The notes beneath the pieces are model-generated. The model made no database searches, was not told where the DNA came from, and saw only the letters and a list, made by a program, of their open reading frames with translations. Below, piece by piece: positions 7,029 through 12,424 of a stretch of DNA of 12,424 bases; the stretch's first letter is position 1, and every line of letters begins with the position of its first letter. The translations under genes were made by a program, and so were the position numbers. Source of the DNA: Candidatus Methylomirabilota bacterium (GTDB lineage Bacteria; Methylomirabilota; Methylomirabilia; Methylomirabilales; Methylomirabilaceae); contig PQAQ01000228.1 in assembly GCA_003105305.1 (NCBI GenBank), positions 1-12,424 of the forward strand, in the 5' to 3' direction.

Positions 7029-8834
7029 CTATGCGCTTACGGCGCCGACGACATCGTGGATAGTTGTGGCGAGCGACTCGGAGATCCCAGCGGCCTGCCG
7101 CAGCTCGTCGATGCTGGCCTCGCGCAAGCGGCGGAGGCTGCCGAACCGGGTGAGCAGCGCCCGCCGACGCTTGGCCCCGATTCCGGGAACGTCATCCAGC
7201 AGCGAGCGGATCGCCGACTTGCCCCGCAACGCTCGATGGTAGGTGATGGCACACCGATGTGACTCGTCGCGGATCTGCTGCAGCAGTTGCCTGGCCCTGG
7301 AGCGCTCCGGCAGCGCAATCGGTGCGGACCTGTGTGGATGAAAAACCAACTCCTCCTCCTTGGCCAGGCTCACCATCGGCAGCGTATGCAGCCCCAGCTC
7401 TCTCGCCACACCCAGTGCAGCATTGAGCTGGCCCCGGCCGCCGTCGAGCAGCATAAGGTCCGGCGGCGGCATCTCCTCGATCTTGTGCAGGCGCCGCCGA
7501 ACCACCTCGGCCAGCATGGCAAAGTCGTCCGGCCCCTCGACGGTCTTGATCTTATAGCGTTTGTAGGCCGATTTCTTGGGCTTACCATTCTCCCAGACGA
7601 CCTGGGACCCGACCGCCAACGTTCCCGAGATATTCGAGATGTCATAGGCCTCGATTCGCCGTGGCAGAGCGGAGAGATCCAGCGCCGCTTGCAGCTCCTT
7701 GAGCGCCGCCTCGCGACCCTGCGAGGATCGGAGTGACAGCGCCAGGGCCTCCTGTGCATTGGTCAGTGCCAGTTGGATCAGTCGCGCCTTGCGCCCGCGC
7801 CGCGGCACCCGCAGTTCCACCCGCCGATTGGCCCGGGAAGCCAGCCAGGTCGCAATCAGTGGTGCGTCGTCCACAGGGTGAGACAGCAGAATCTCGCGGG
7901 GGATATCTCGGGCGCCAAGGTAGAACTGCTTGAGTACAGCGGTCAGCAGCTCGCCGACCGTCTCGGTGGTCGGCTCAAAAGCAAACGTCTCGCGGCCGAT
8001 CAGCCGGCCCCGCCGGATTAGGAAGAGCTGGACCTGCGCCTCCCCGCCCTCCGCCGCCAGGCCGAAGACATCCAGATCCTCATCCCGCGGCGAGATCATC
8101 CGCTGGCGCTCATTCACCTGGCGGAGCGATGCGATCTGATCGCGACACCTGGCGGCCCGCTCGTATTCGAGCGCCTCAGCCGCCTGCTGCATCTGCGTCT
8201 CGATGCGCTTCGTCAGTTCCTGGTCCTTGCCTTCCAGCAACAGCCGCGCCTGATCGACCAGCTCGCCGTAGGCCTGCTGGCTGATCAATCCTTCGCAGGG
8301 ACCCAGGCATCGCCCCAGATGATACTCAAGACAGAGCCGTCGGCCCTTGATCGACCGACACTTTCGGAGAGGGATCGTCTTGTTCACAAGCGCCAGGACG
8401 TCCCACATCGCGGTGGCCGGCACATACGGTCCGTAATACAGCGCGCCATCGTCTTTGATCCGGCGCACCACCTGCACCCATGGGAACGGGTCGTTGAGGT
8501 CGAGTTTGAGGAAGGGATAATGTTTATCGTCCTTGAGCAGGATGTTATAGCGCGGTTTGTGGCTCTTGATCAGGTTGCTTTCGAGGATGAGGGCCTCGAG
8601 CTCGTTCGCCGTAATGATGAATTCCAGATCGGCGATCTGCTCCACCATCGGCCGGATCAGGGGCCGGTCCGGTGTGCCGGCCGCCTCGGTGAAGTAGGAG
8701 CCGACCCGCTTCCGCAGCGACAGCGCCTTGCCGATATAGAGCACATGACCCCGCGCGTCACGGAACAGATAGACGCCCGGCGCATCCGGAAGATTTTTCA
8801 CTTTTTCCTGGAGTCGATCGATCGTCTGCATCAT
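7029..8834 (-). CDS. uvrC: UvrABC excinuclease subunit C
   Basis: The product is 601 residues, a normal length. UvrC makes both cuts around a UvrAB-marked lesion in nucleotide excision repair. Domains in order: GIY-YIG nuclease for the 3' cut (about 15-93; GVYLF at 20-24, LYIG at 32-35, catalytic-type Arg in LRKR); a four-cysteine cluster (C159, C168, C176, C180) matching the [4Fe-4S] site described in E. coli UvrC; the UVR helical hairpin that binds UvrB (about 203-238); the RNase H-like nuclease for the 5' cut (YDISNISG with D398, LLDGGRGQ with D464, RDESHR near 522); and a helix-hairpin-helix pair at the end (about 547-600, DVPGIGAKRRR). The start is one of two adjacent ATGs (8834 or 8831) and neither has a ribosome binding site. 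ridA follows after 15 bases. Confidence 0.97.
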   Translation of the reverse strand: MMQTIDRLQEKVKNLPDAPGVYLFRDARGHVLYIGKALSLRKRVGSYFTEAAGTPDRPLIRPMVEQIADLEFIITANELEALILESNLIKSHKPRYNILLKDDKHYPFLKLDLNDPFPWVQVVRRIKDDGALYYGPYVPATAMWDVLALVNKTIPLRKCRSIKGRRLCLEYHLGRCLGPCEGLISQQAYGELVDQARLLLEGKDQELTKRIETQMQQAAEALEYERAARCRDQIASLRQVNERQRMISPRDEDLDVFGLAAEGGEAQVQLFLIRRGRLIGRETFAFEPTTETVGELLTAVLKQFYLGARDIPREILLSHPVDDAPLIATWLASRANRRVELRVPRRGRKARLIQLALTNAQEALALSLRSSQGREAALKELQAALDLSALPRRIEAYDISNISGTLAVGSQVVWENGKPKKSAYKRYKIKTVEGPDDFAMLAEVVRRRLHKIEEMPPPDLMLLDGGRGQLNAALGVARELGLHTLPMVSLAKEEELVFHPHRSAPIALPERSRARQLLQQIRDESHRCAITYHRALRGKSAIRSLLDDVPGIGAKRRRALLTRFGSLRRLREASIDELRQAAGISESLATTIHDVVGAVSA

Positions 8835-8840
8835 AGCTAG

Positions 8841-8869
8841 AAAATGTCATAGGCGAATAGGTCTGTCAA
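8841..8869 (-). promoter_or_regulatory. candidate uvrC promoter, possibly giving a leaderless mRNA
   Basis: On the - strand a perfect TTGACA (8869-8864) is followed after 17 bases by CATTTT (8846-8841), a weak -10 box with 3 of 6 consensus bases. A start about 7 bases later falls on the uvrC ATG itself, which fits the absence of a ribosome binding site there. The weak -10 keeps this tentative. Confidence 0.4.
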
Positions 8870-8888
8870 GGCAACCTGTCTGCTTGTG

Positions 8889-8904
8889 GCGTTCCTGCGT
8901 TCCT
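8889..8904. repeat. 8-bp tandem direct repeat in the divergent intergenic region
   Basis: GCGTTCCT occurs twice back to back (8889-8896 and 8897-8904), followed by a partial third copy GTTCC. It lies between the two divergent promoters, where a regulator could sit, but the repeat is short and may be chance. Confidence 0.3.
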
Positions 8905-8933
8905 GTTCCGTGAGATACTGACGGCGCGCTGCC

Positions 8934-8962
8934 TTGACATTGCCGAGTCCGTGGCTTATTCT
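8934..8962 (+). promoter_or_regulatory. sigma-70-type promoter for the zinc-ribbon gene
   Basis: TTGACA at 8934-8939 is a perfect -35 box. After exactly 17 bases comes TATTCT (8957-8962), 4 of 6 matches to the -10 consensus. Transcription would start near 8969, leaving a leader of about 105 bases before the GTG at 9075. Confidence 0.65.
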
Positions 8963-9074
8963 ACGTTTTCATACGGTCGAGCTGGAACGACTCGAGCCGC
9001 TGAACGTACGAGAGCGGAGCCATGCGGTGGTCGATCGGCCTCCTGTGGGGTCGGTCAAGAAGGGGGTGGCGCTT

Positions 9075-9353
9075 GTGCCGATTTACGAATACGAGTGCGA
9101 GGTCTGTCAACACAGGTTCGAAGTAATCCAAAAGATCTCAGACAAGCCAATCAAAAAATGCGTCTTGTGCGAGGGGAAGGTCCACAAAATTCTCTCGGCC
9201 CCAGGCCTGCTCTTCAAGGGATCGGGGTGGTATGTCACCGATTACGCCAACCCTGAGCGAAAAAGGGCTATGGAGGCGGAGAAACGAGCGACCTCGGGCG
9301 ACAGCGGCAGCGCGAAAGCCGACAGCAAGACGTCAAAAAAGGACCACCTGTAG
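9075..9353 (+). CDS. FmdB family zinc-ribbon protein
   Basis: Starting at the GTG at 9075, the product is 92 residues and opens with MPIYEYEC, the characteristic N-terminus of the FmdB/CxxC putative regulatory family. Four cysteines in two CxxC pairs (C8/C11 and C29/C32) make a zinc ribbon. Next come the family's PGLLFKGSGWYVTDYA stretch (43-58) and a charged, Ser/Lys-rich disordered tail (59-92). The frame is open further upstream, but those codons overlap the promoter at 8934-8962. GGGGG at 9062-9066, 8 bases before the GTG, supports the chosen start. Members are often called regulators after the formamidase-linked FmdB, but the molecular role is not established. The gene is transcribed alone, diverging from uvrC and converging on mqnA. 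Confidence 0.9.
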   Translation: MPIYEYECEVCQHRFEVIQKISDKPIKKCVLCEGKVHKILSAPGLLFKGSGWYVTDYANPERKRAMEAEKRATSGDSGSAKADSKTSKKDHL

Positions 9354-9361
9354 TTGTGGAA

Positions 9362-9377
9362 GCGAACGGCCATTCGC
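9362..9377. terminator. weak hairpin between the converging zinc-ribbon gene and mqnA
   Basis: GCGAA (9362-9366) pairs with TTCGC (9373-9377) around a 6-base loop, followed by CTTT on the + strand. It sits in the 26 bases between the two converging stop codons, where a shared terminator is expected. The stem is only 5 bp and the T-run is short. Confidence 0.35.
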
Positions 9378-9379
9378 CT

Positions 9380-10207
9380 TTATGCGGCGTCGATAAACTC
9401 CAATGCGGGCATAGATAGCAGCTCTCCCTCCCCCTCCAGCAGCGTGAAAAACCGGTGGAGTCCCTCAAGATGCCTCGGGGTCAGGTCGAAGGAGAGGCGC
9501 TCCTTCAGATAGGTCGCACAGGCGTCGTAGTCGAGTCCTACCCGTCGGCAGACCGTCGTGCAGATCTCATCCAGTCGCGTAAGGCTGTAGCATTTGGAAC
9601 TGAGCAAGGCACGATGAAGCCGGCGGGTTTCTTCACGATGATCGCGATACACATCCCGTCGGACCGCCCAGATGGCAAAGACAAACGGCAGCCCCGTCCA
9701 TTCCTTCCATTCCTCGCCTAAATCAAGGGTGAAGGGGAGTTGACCCCTCGCTCGAAGCGCGGGATCACCAATCATCAAGACCCCAGCGACATCGTCCGGA
9801 AGCCGGTCGACCGTGCCCGCCGTGGCGGGCAGAAACTGCGGCCTGACTCCAAATACCTTCACGAGCAGGAGCTTCAGGAGGTAGACCGACGTCAGGGAGT
9901 CTCTGGTCAGGTGGACCAGCCTGCCGTCCAGTTTAGAGGGCGCGACCCGACTCAGAAACAGGACGCTTTCAGCCGGGCCATCGGAGCCGATCGCCAGATC
10001 AGGAAGGAGGAGGTATCGATCAGAGTGACGCGCATACTCAATGGCAGAGATCACCGACACATCGATCTCCCCCGCCTCAAGCATCCGGTTTAACTCGGCG
10101 GGAGTCCCGTCAACAATCCGGCATTCTGCCGGAATAGCACCCTGCTCGATTCCGTAATAGACCGGCTCGCAATTAATATAGGCCACCCTGCCCAGCGTCA
10201 GTCTCAC
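9380..10207 (-). CDS. mqnA: chorismate dehydratase, futalosine menaquinone pathway
   Basis: The product is 275 residues. MqnA removes water from chorismate to give 3-(1-carboxyvinyloxy)benzoate, the first step of the futalosine route to menaquinone. The protein has the periplasmic-binding-like fold of the MqnA/MqnD family but acts in the cytosol. Family marks visible: GRVAYINCEPVY (6-17), GTPAELNRML (34-43), the SVISAIEYA segment (51-59), SDGPAESVLFLSR (75-87) and MIGDPALRARG (near 145-155). The GTG start is supported by AGGAGG at 10215-10220, 7 bases upstream. It overlaps the stop of the preceding deaminase gene in a GTGA sequence, so the two are translationally coupled. I separate it from MqnD by the GRVAYINCEP start and by the adjacent deaminase. 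Confidence 0.92.
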   Translation of the reverse strand: MRLTLGRVAYINCEPVYYGIEQGAIPAECRIVDGTPAELNRMLEAGEIDVSVISAIEYARHSDRYLLLPDLAIGSDGPAESVLFLSRVAPSKLDGRLVHLTRDSLTSVYLLKLLLVKVFGVRPQFLPATAGTVDRLPDDVAGVLMIGDPALRARGQLPFTLDLGEEWKEWTGLPFVFAIWAVRRDVYRDHREETRRLHRALLSSKCYSLTRLDEICTTVCRRVGLDYDACATYLKERLSFDLTPRHLEGLHRFFTLLEGEGELLSMPALEFIDAA

Positions 10208-11469
10208 CGTGGGGCCTCCTCGCGTTGATAGAGGACCTGGCCTTCCACCATACTTAACATAACCCGGTCATCCGACGCCTGATCAAGGAGCGACCCATAC
10301 GGATCGGCATCATCGAAATGATCGACGGCGACGGCCGTGAGGTCGGCGCGTTTTCCGGGCGCGAGCGATCCGACGGCGTCGGCCATCCCAAGCGCGGCGG
10401 CCCCCCCGAGTGTCGCCATTGTTGCGAGTTGTTGCGCCGTAACGGCTCCGTCGTAGAGTCGGCGCGCGAACCGCATCTCGTCCCATAGGCTCAGCGTCTC
10501 GTTGCTGGCCAGTGAATCGGTTCCCAGGCCGATCCGCAAGGCGGCCGCAAGGCATCGCGGCAGCGGCGCGGTTCCCACCTTGAGGCGATCATTGCTCCGA
10601 GGACACACCGCCAGCGCGGTGTCCCGTTGTTTTAGCAGCCGAAGATCCGACATTCCCATATGCACACCGTGTACGGCCAGCAGTCGGTCCGACAGCAGGC
10701 CGGCTCGATCGAGGAGCGCAACCGGACTTTCGCCGCAGACCCGATGCGATGGCGAATGCCGACCCACGGCCGGCAACAGCTTCGTGGCAATCGACCCCAG
10801 CCCCAACCCGATATAGGTCACTTCCTCTGGCGATTCCGCCACATGGATCGTCGCCGGGAGGCGTTCGCGTCGCAGCAGTTCGGCGCAGCGCAACAAAAGC
10901 GACTCGGACAGGCTGTACGGCGCGTGAGGCGACAGGCCAATCGACAACAGGGTTCCGTCGGCTTGAAGGTGAAGCGATCGAAGGGCCGTCTCGGCGGCAT
11001 CGAGGCGCGCCCCGGCCTGCTCAGGGTCTGGCCCCAGAATCTCCTGATAGATGATGCCCCTAAGCCCGGCAGCCTTGAGGGGGGCGACGCTGCTGCCGGA
11101 CGAGGTAATATCGGCGACACAGGTCACGCCGCCGCGAAGCAGGGCTGCAGCGCCCAGACGGGCCGACGCCGCGTAGAACTCGTCATCCAACTCGGAGCGG
11201 AGACCGATCAGCGCAACCGCCCAATCGGAAAACGACGCACCGAGGGGCAGGCGGCCGCGCAGTCCCGTCAATTCCAGGTGAGTATGCGCATTGACCAGAC
11301 CGGGGAGAAGGATTGCGTTTCCAAGATCGCCGTGCGGTTCGGCTGCGAAATCTCTGACCAGCGCAGCCGCCTCGCCGACCGCGCCGATGGCGCCGTCGCG
11401 GATAAGAATGCCGCCGTTCGCGATGGGCGAGCTGGAGATCGGCAGTACGAGACGAGCGGTGAGGATCAC
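10204..11469 (-). CDS. mqnX: amidohydrolase, probable 6-amino-6-deoxyfutalosine deaminase
   Basis: The product is 421 residues of the metal-dependent amidohydrolase superfamily (TIM barrel with an N- and C-terminal beta sandwich). Metal and catalytic residues can be read off: HTH (H62, H64), HAPYS (H182), HVAES (H209, E212), HGVHM (H267/H270) and GTDS (D318), followed by ASN. This is the pattern of the SAH/MTA/cytosine deaminase branch. The 4-base overlap with mqnA points to deamination of aminodeoxyfutalosine to futalosine (MqnX). From sequence alone, S-adenosylhomocysteine or methylthioadenosine deaminase cannot be excluded. The protein opens MILTARLVLP and ends with LAPGKRADLTAV and a last sandwich strand, both normal. 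The GTG start (11469) lies 12 bases after the mobA stop and has only a weak ribosome binding site, suggesting it depends on upstream translation. Confidence 0.85.
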   Translation of the reverse strand: MILTARLVLPISSSPIANGGILIRDGAIGAVGEAAALVRDFAAEPHGDLGNAILLPGLVNAHTHLELTGLRGRLPLGASFSDWAVALIGLRSELDDEFYAASARLGAAALLRGGVTCVADITSSGSSVAPLKAAGLRGIIYQEILGPDPEQAGARLDAAETALRSLHLQADGTLLSIGLSPHAPYSLSESLLLRCAELLRRERLPATIHVAESPEEVTYIGLGLGSIATKLLPAVGRHSPSHRVCGESPVALLDRAGLLSDRLLAVHGVHMGMSDLRLLKQRDTALAVCPRSNDRLKVGTAPLPRCLAAALRIGLGTDSLASNETLSLWDEMRFARRLYDGAVTAQQLATMATLGGAAALGMADAVGSLAPGKRADLTAVAVDHFDDADPYGSLLDQASDDRVMLSMVEGQVLYQREEAPR

Positions 11470-11481
11470 GGCCGCCGCAAG

Positions 11482-12093
11482 TCAGCGATCAGGCGATAGC
11501 TGATGGCTGGCCGGGTGTCGCATGGCCGCCTCGGCCCGCTCGAGTTCCAGGGGGGTATTGACGTTCACAAATCCGAGAAGATCGGGGTCGATCGCCCGCA
11601 GGGCGGGCTCTTCGATGATCTTCACCCTGACCTTCGGGAAGAACCGGGCGATCTTCAGCGCTGACGCCTCGATGGACTCTTTGATGAACGGAAGACACGA
11701 CTTGGCGTAGACAGCATGCAGCGGTTGCAGCTCGCCGTTGACGCGGGGTACGACGACATCCCACCCTTCGGCCTTCTGAACCAGAAACGTGATCACATCC
11801 GCGTTGAGGAAGGGCATGTCACAGGCAACACAAAAGCAGGCAGAGTCGCTTGCGGCGCTCAAGCCCGTATAGATTCCGCCGAGCGAGCCGGAATCCGGGA
11901 TCAGATCCGGAATCACTTTGACACCAAGATACGCATACCTCGGAGGATCGTTGGCGATGATCAGAACCTCCGGGAAGAGCGCCCTGAGGCGGCCCACCGT
12001 TGTCTCGATCAGTCGTCTACCGCCGAATTCGATAAAGGCCTTGTTCGCACCCATTCGCGACGATTTACCGCCCGCCAGCACAATACCCGTCAC
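11482..12093 (-). CDS. mobA: molybdenum cofactor guanylyltransferase
   Basis: The product is 203 residues, the usual MobA size. MobA transfers GMP from GTP to molybdopterin, making the guanine dinucleotide form of the cofactor used by DMSO-reductase-family enzymes such as nitrate reductases and formate dehydrogenases. Marks of this nucleotidyltransferase fold: LAGGKSSRMGANKA (6-19) with the nucleotide-binding GGxSxRMG loop, IPDLIPDSGSLGGI (61-74) with D67, CDMPF (91-95) holding the metal-binding Asp, QPLHAVY (123-129), and NVNTP (177-181). The GTG start is 2 bases after the omega-subunit stop, and the deaminase gene follows after 12 bases. The pairing with menaquinone genes fits anaerobic or nitrate-type respiration, but no molybdoenzyme is in the window. 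The last 15 residues are hydrophilic and outside the fold. Confidence 0.93.
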   Translation of the reverse strand: MTGIVLAGGKSSRMGANKAFIEFGGRRLIETTVGRLRALFPEVLIIANDPPRYAYLGVKVIPDLIPDSGSLGGIYTGLSAASDSACFCVACDMPFLNADVITFLVQKAEGWDVVVPRVNGELQPLHAVYAKSCLPFIKESIEASALKIARFFPKVRVKIIEEPALRAIDPDLLGFVNVNTPLELERAEAAMRHPASHQLSPDR

Positions 12094-12095
12094 TG

Positions 12096-12424
12096 TCAGG
12101 CGTCACCCTCTACGTCTTCGGCAGACTCTTCCAGGGTGTCGAGATCCGTCACCTCCAGCTTCTCCGTCTCCTCGCCCGATTCGGCAAGCAACTCCGCCGG
12201 GGTCTCCTCCAGCTCGACCCCCTCCTTGTCTTCCTCTTCCTTTTCGAGAAGCTCCTCCTCGCCAAGGGTGTCCCCGACGGAAAGGCTTCGGAACCAGGTC
12301 GCCCCGGCTTCCGGGCCCACCAGTTCTACGGCCGGCGTGCCTTCTACGGCCTTGATATCATAGGCCAGCTTTCCGGCGCCTATCTCCTCTAGGGCGATGT
12401 ACGTCGCCTTCATGCTCTTCGGGG
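12096..12424 (-). CDS. rpoZ: RNA polymerase omega subunit, C-terminal part, with long acidic tail (cut by window end)
   Basis: The frame is open to the window edge, so this is the C-terminal part only. The Met at 12413 is internal: three more in-frame codons (P, K, S) precede it. The readable start, PKSMKATYIALEEIGAGKLAYD, matches the end of the conserved omega core (typically KPTVIALEEIAAGKL). Omega is a small RNA polymerase subunit that helps assemble beta'. Usual omegas end shortly after this point. Here about 85 further residues follow, and the last 55 (from GEEELLEKEEE) contain 26 Asp/Glu and only 3 Lys. The tail looks disordered or helical. The gene leads the rpoZ-mobA-mqnX-mqnA transcript, with 2 bases to mobA. 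An unrelated protein that happens to share the ALEEIGAGKL stretch is possible but less likely. Confidence 0.68.
   Translation of the reverse strand, partial: PKSMKATYIALEEIGAGKLAYDIKAVEGTPAVELVGPEAGATWFRSLSVGDTLGEEELLEKEEEDKEGVELEETPAELLAESGEETEKLEVTDLDTLEESAEDVEGDA

Noticed and set aside
8934-9074. 139-residue version of the zinc-ribbon protein
   Set aside because: Its TTG start is the promoter -35 box itself, and FmdB proteins begin at the MPIYEYxC segment.
10660-11499. 279-residue open frame on the + strand
   Set aside because: It lies fully opposite the mqnX coding region, has low-complexity Arg/Gln-rich translation and no family marks; it is a shadow of a GC-rich gene.
1-12424. tRNA, rRNA, CRISPR or intact insertion sequence
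   Set aside because: I saw no cloverleaf-forming sequence, no regularly spaced repeats, and no transposase or paired terminal repeats.

Overview
The window reads as bacterial chromosome in two parts. Positions 1 to about 6,600 are an accessory block of unfamiliar, beta-rich proteins on the + strand. Positions 6,630 to the end are dense housekeeping genes, mostly on the - strand. The futalosine menaquinone genes (mqnA, an MqnX-type deaminase), a molybdopterin guanylyltransferase and GTG starts with strong AGGAGG sites suggest a respiring, GC-rich, non-enterobacterial lineage. A deep-branching phylum such as NC10 (Methylomirabilis-like) is my guess, but no gene here proves it.

Accessory block. 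Positions 1-531 hold no intact gene, but carry what may be the decayed C-terminal end of an NtrC-type regulator on the - strand. Next comes a 729-residue protein built around two copies of a cysteine-containing domain of about 135 residues (532-2721), closed by a clean hairpin terminator. A second unit follows: an 88-residue protein (2895-3161), then a 1,059-residue protein (3257-6436). The small protein is almost entirely one module, and the same module forms the N-terminus of the large one (31 of 48 ungapped positions identical). In the large protein the module is followed by a region resembling glutamic (G1/A4) peptidases, a long body I recognise only as a conserved uncharacterised family, and a small C-terminal module. 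None of the three proteins shows a signal peptide or membrane segment. This is the best candidate for an undescribed system: a portable tag-like module carried alone and fused to a possible peptidase-like or lectin-like effector.

Housekeeping block. uvrC and ridA form a - strand pair 15 bases apart. uvrC diverges from a small FmdB-type zinc-ribbon gene, with sigma-70-like promoters facing both ways between them. The zinc-ribbon gene converges on a tight - strand operon read in the order rpoZ (cut by the window edge), mobA, mqnX-like deaminase, mqnA. Gaps are 2 and 12 bases and the last junction is a 4-base GTGA overlap. The omega subunit has an unusual long acidic tail. The operon joins transcription, molybdenum-cofactor maturation and two steps of menaquinone synthesis.

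I see no tRNA, rRNA, CRISPR array, intact mobile element or replication origin.
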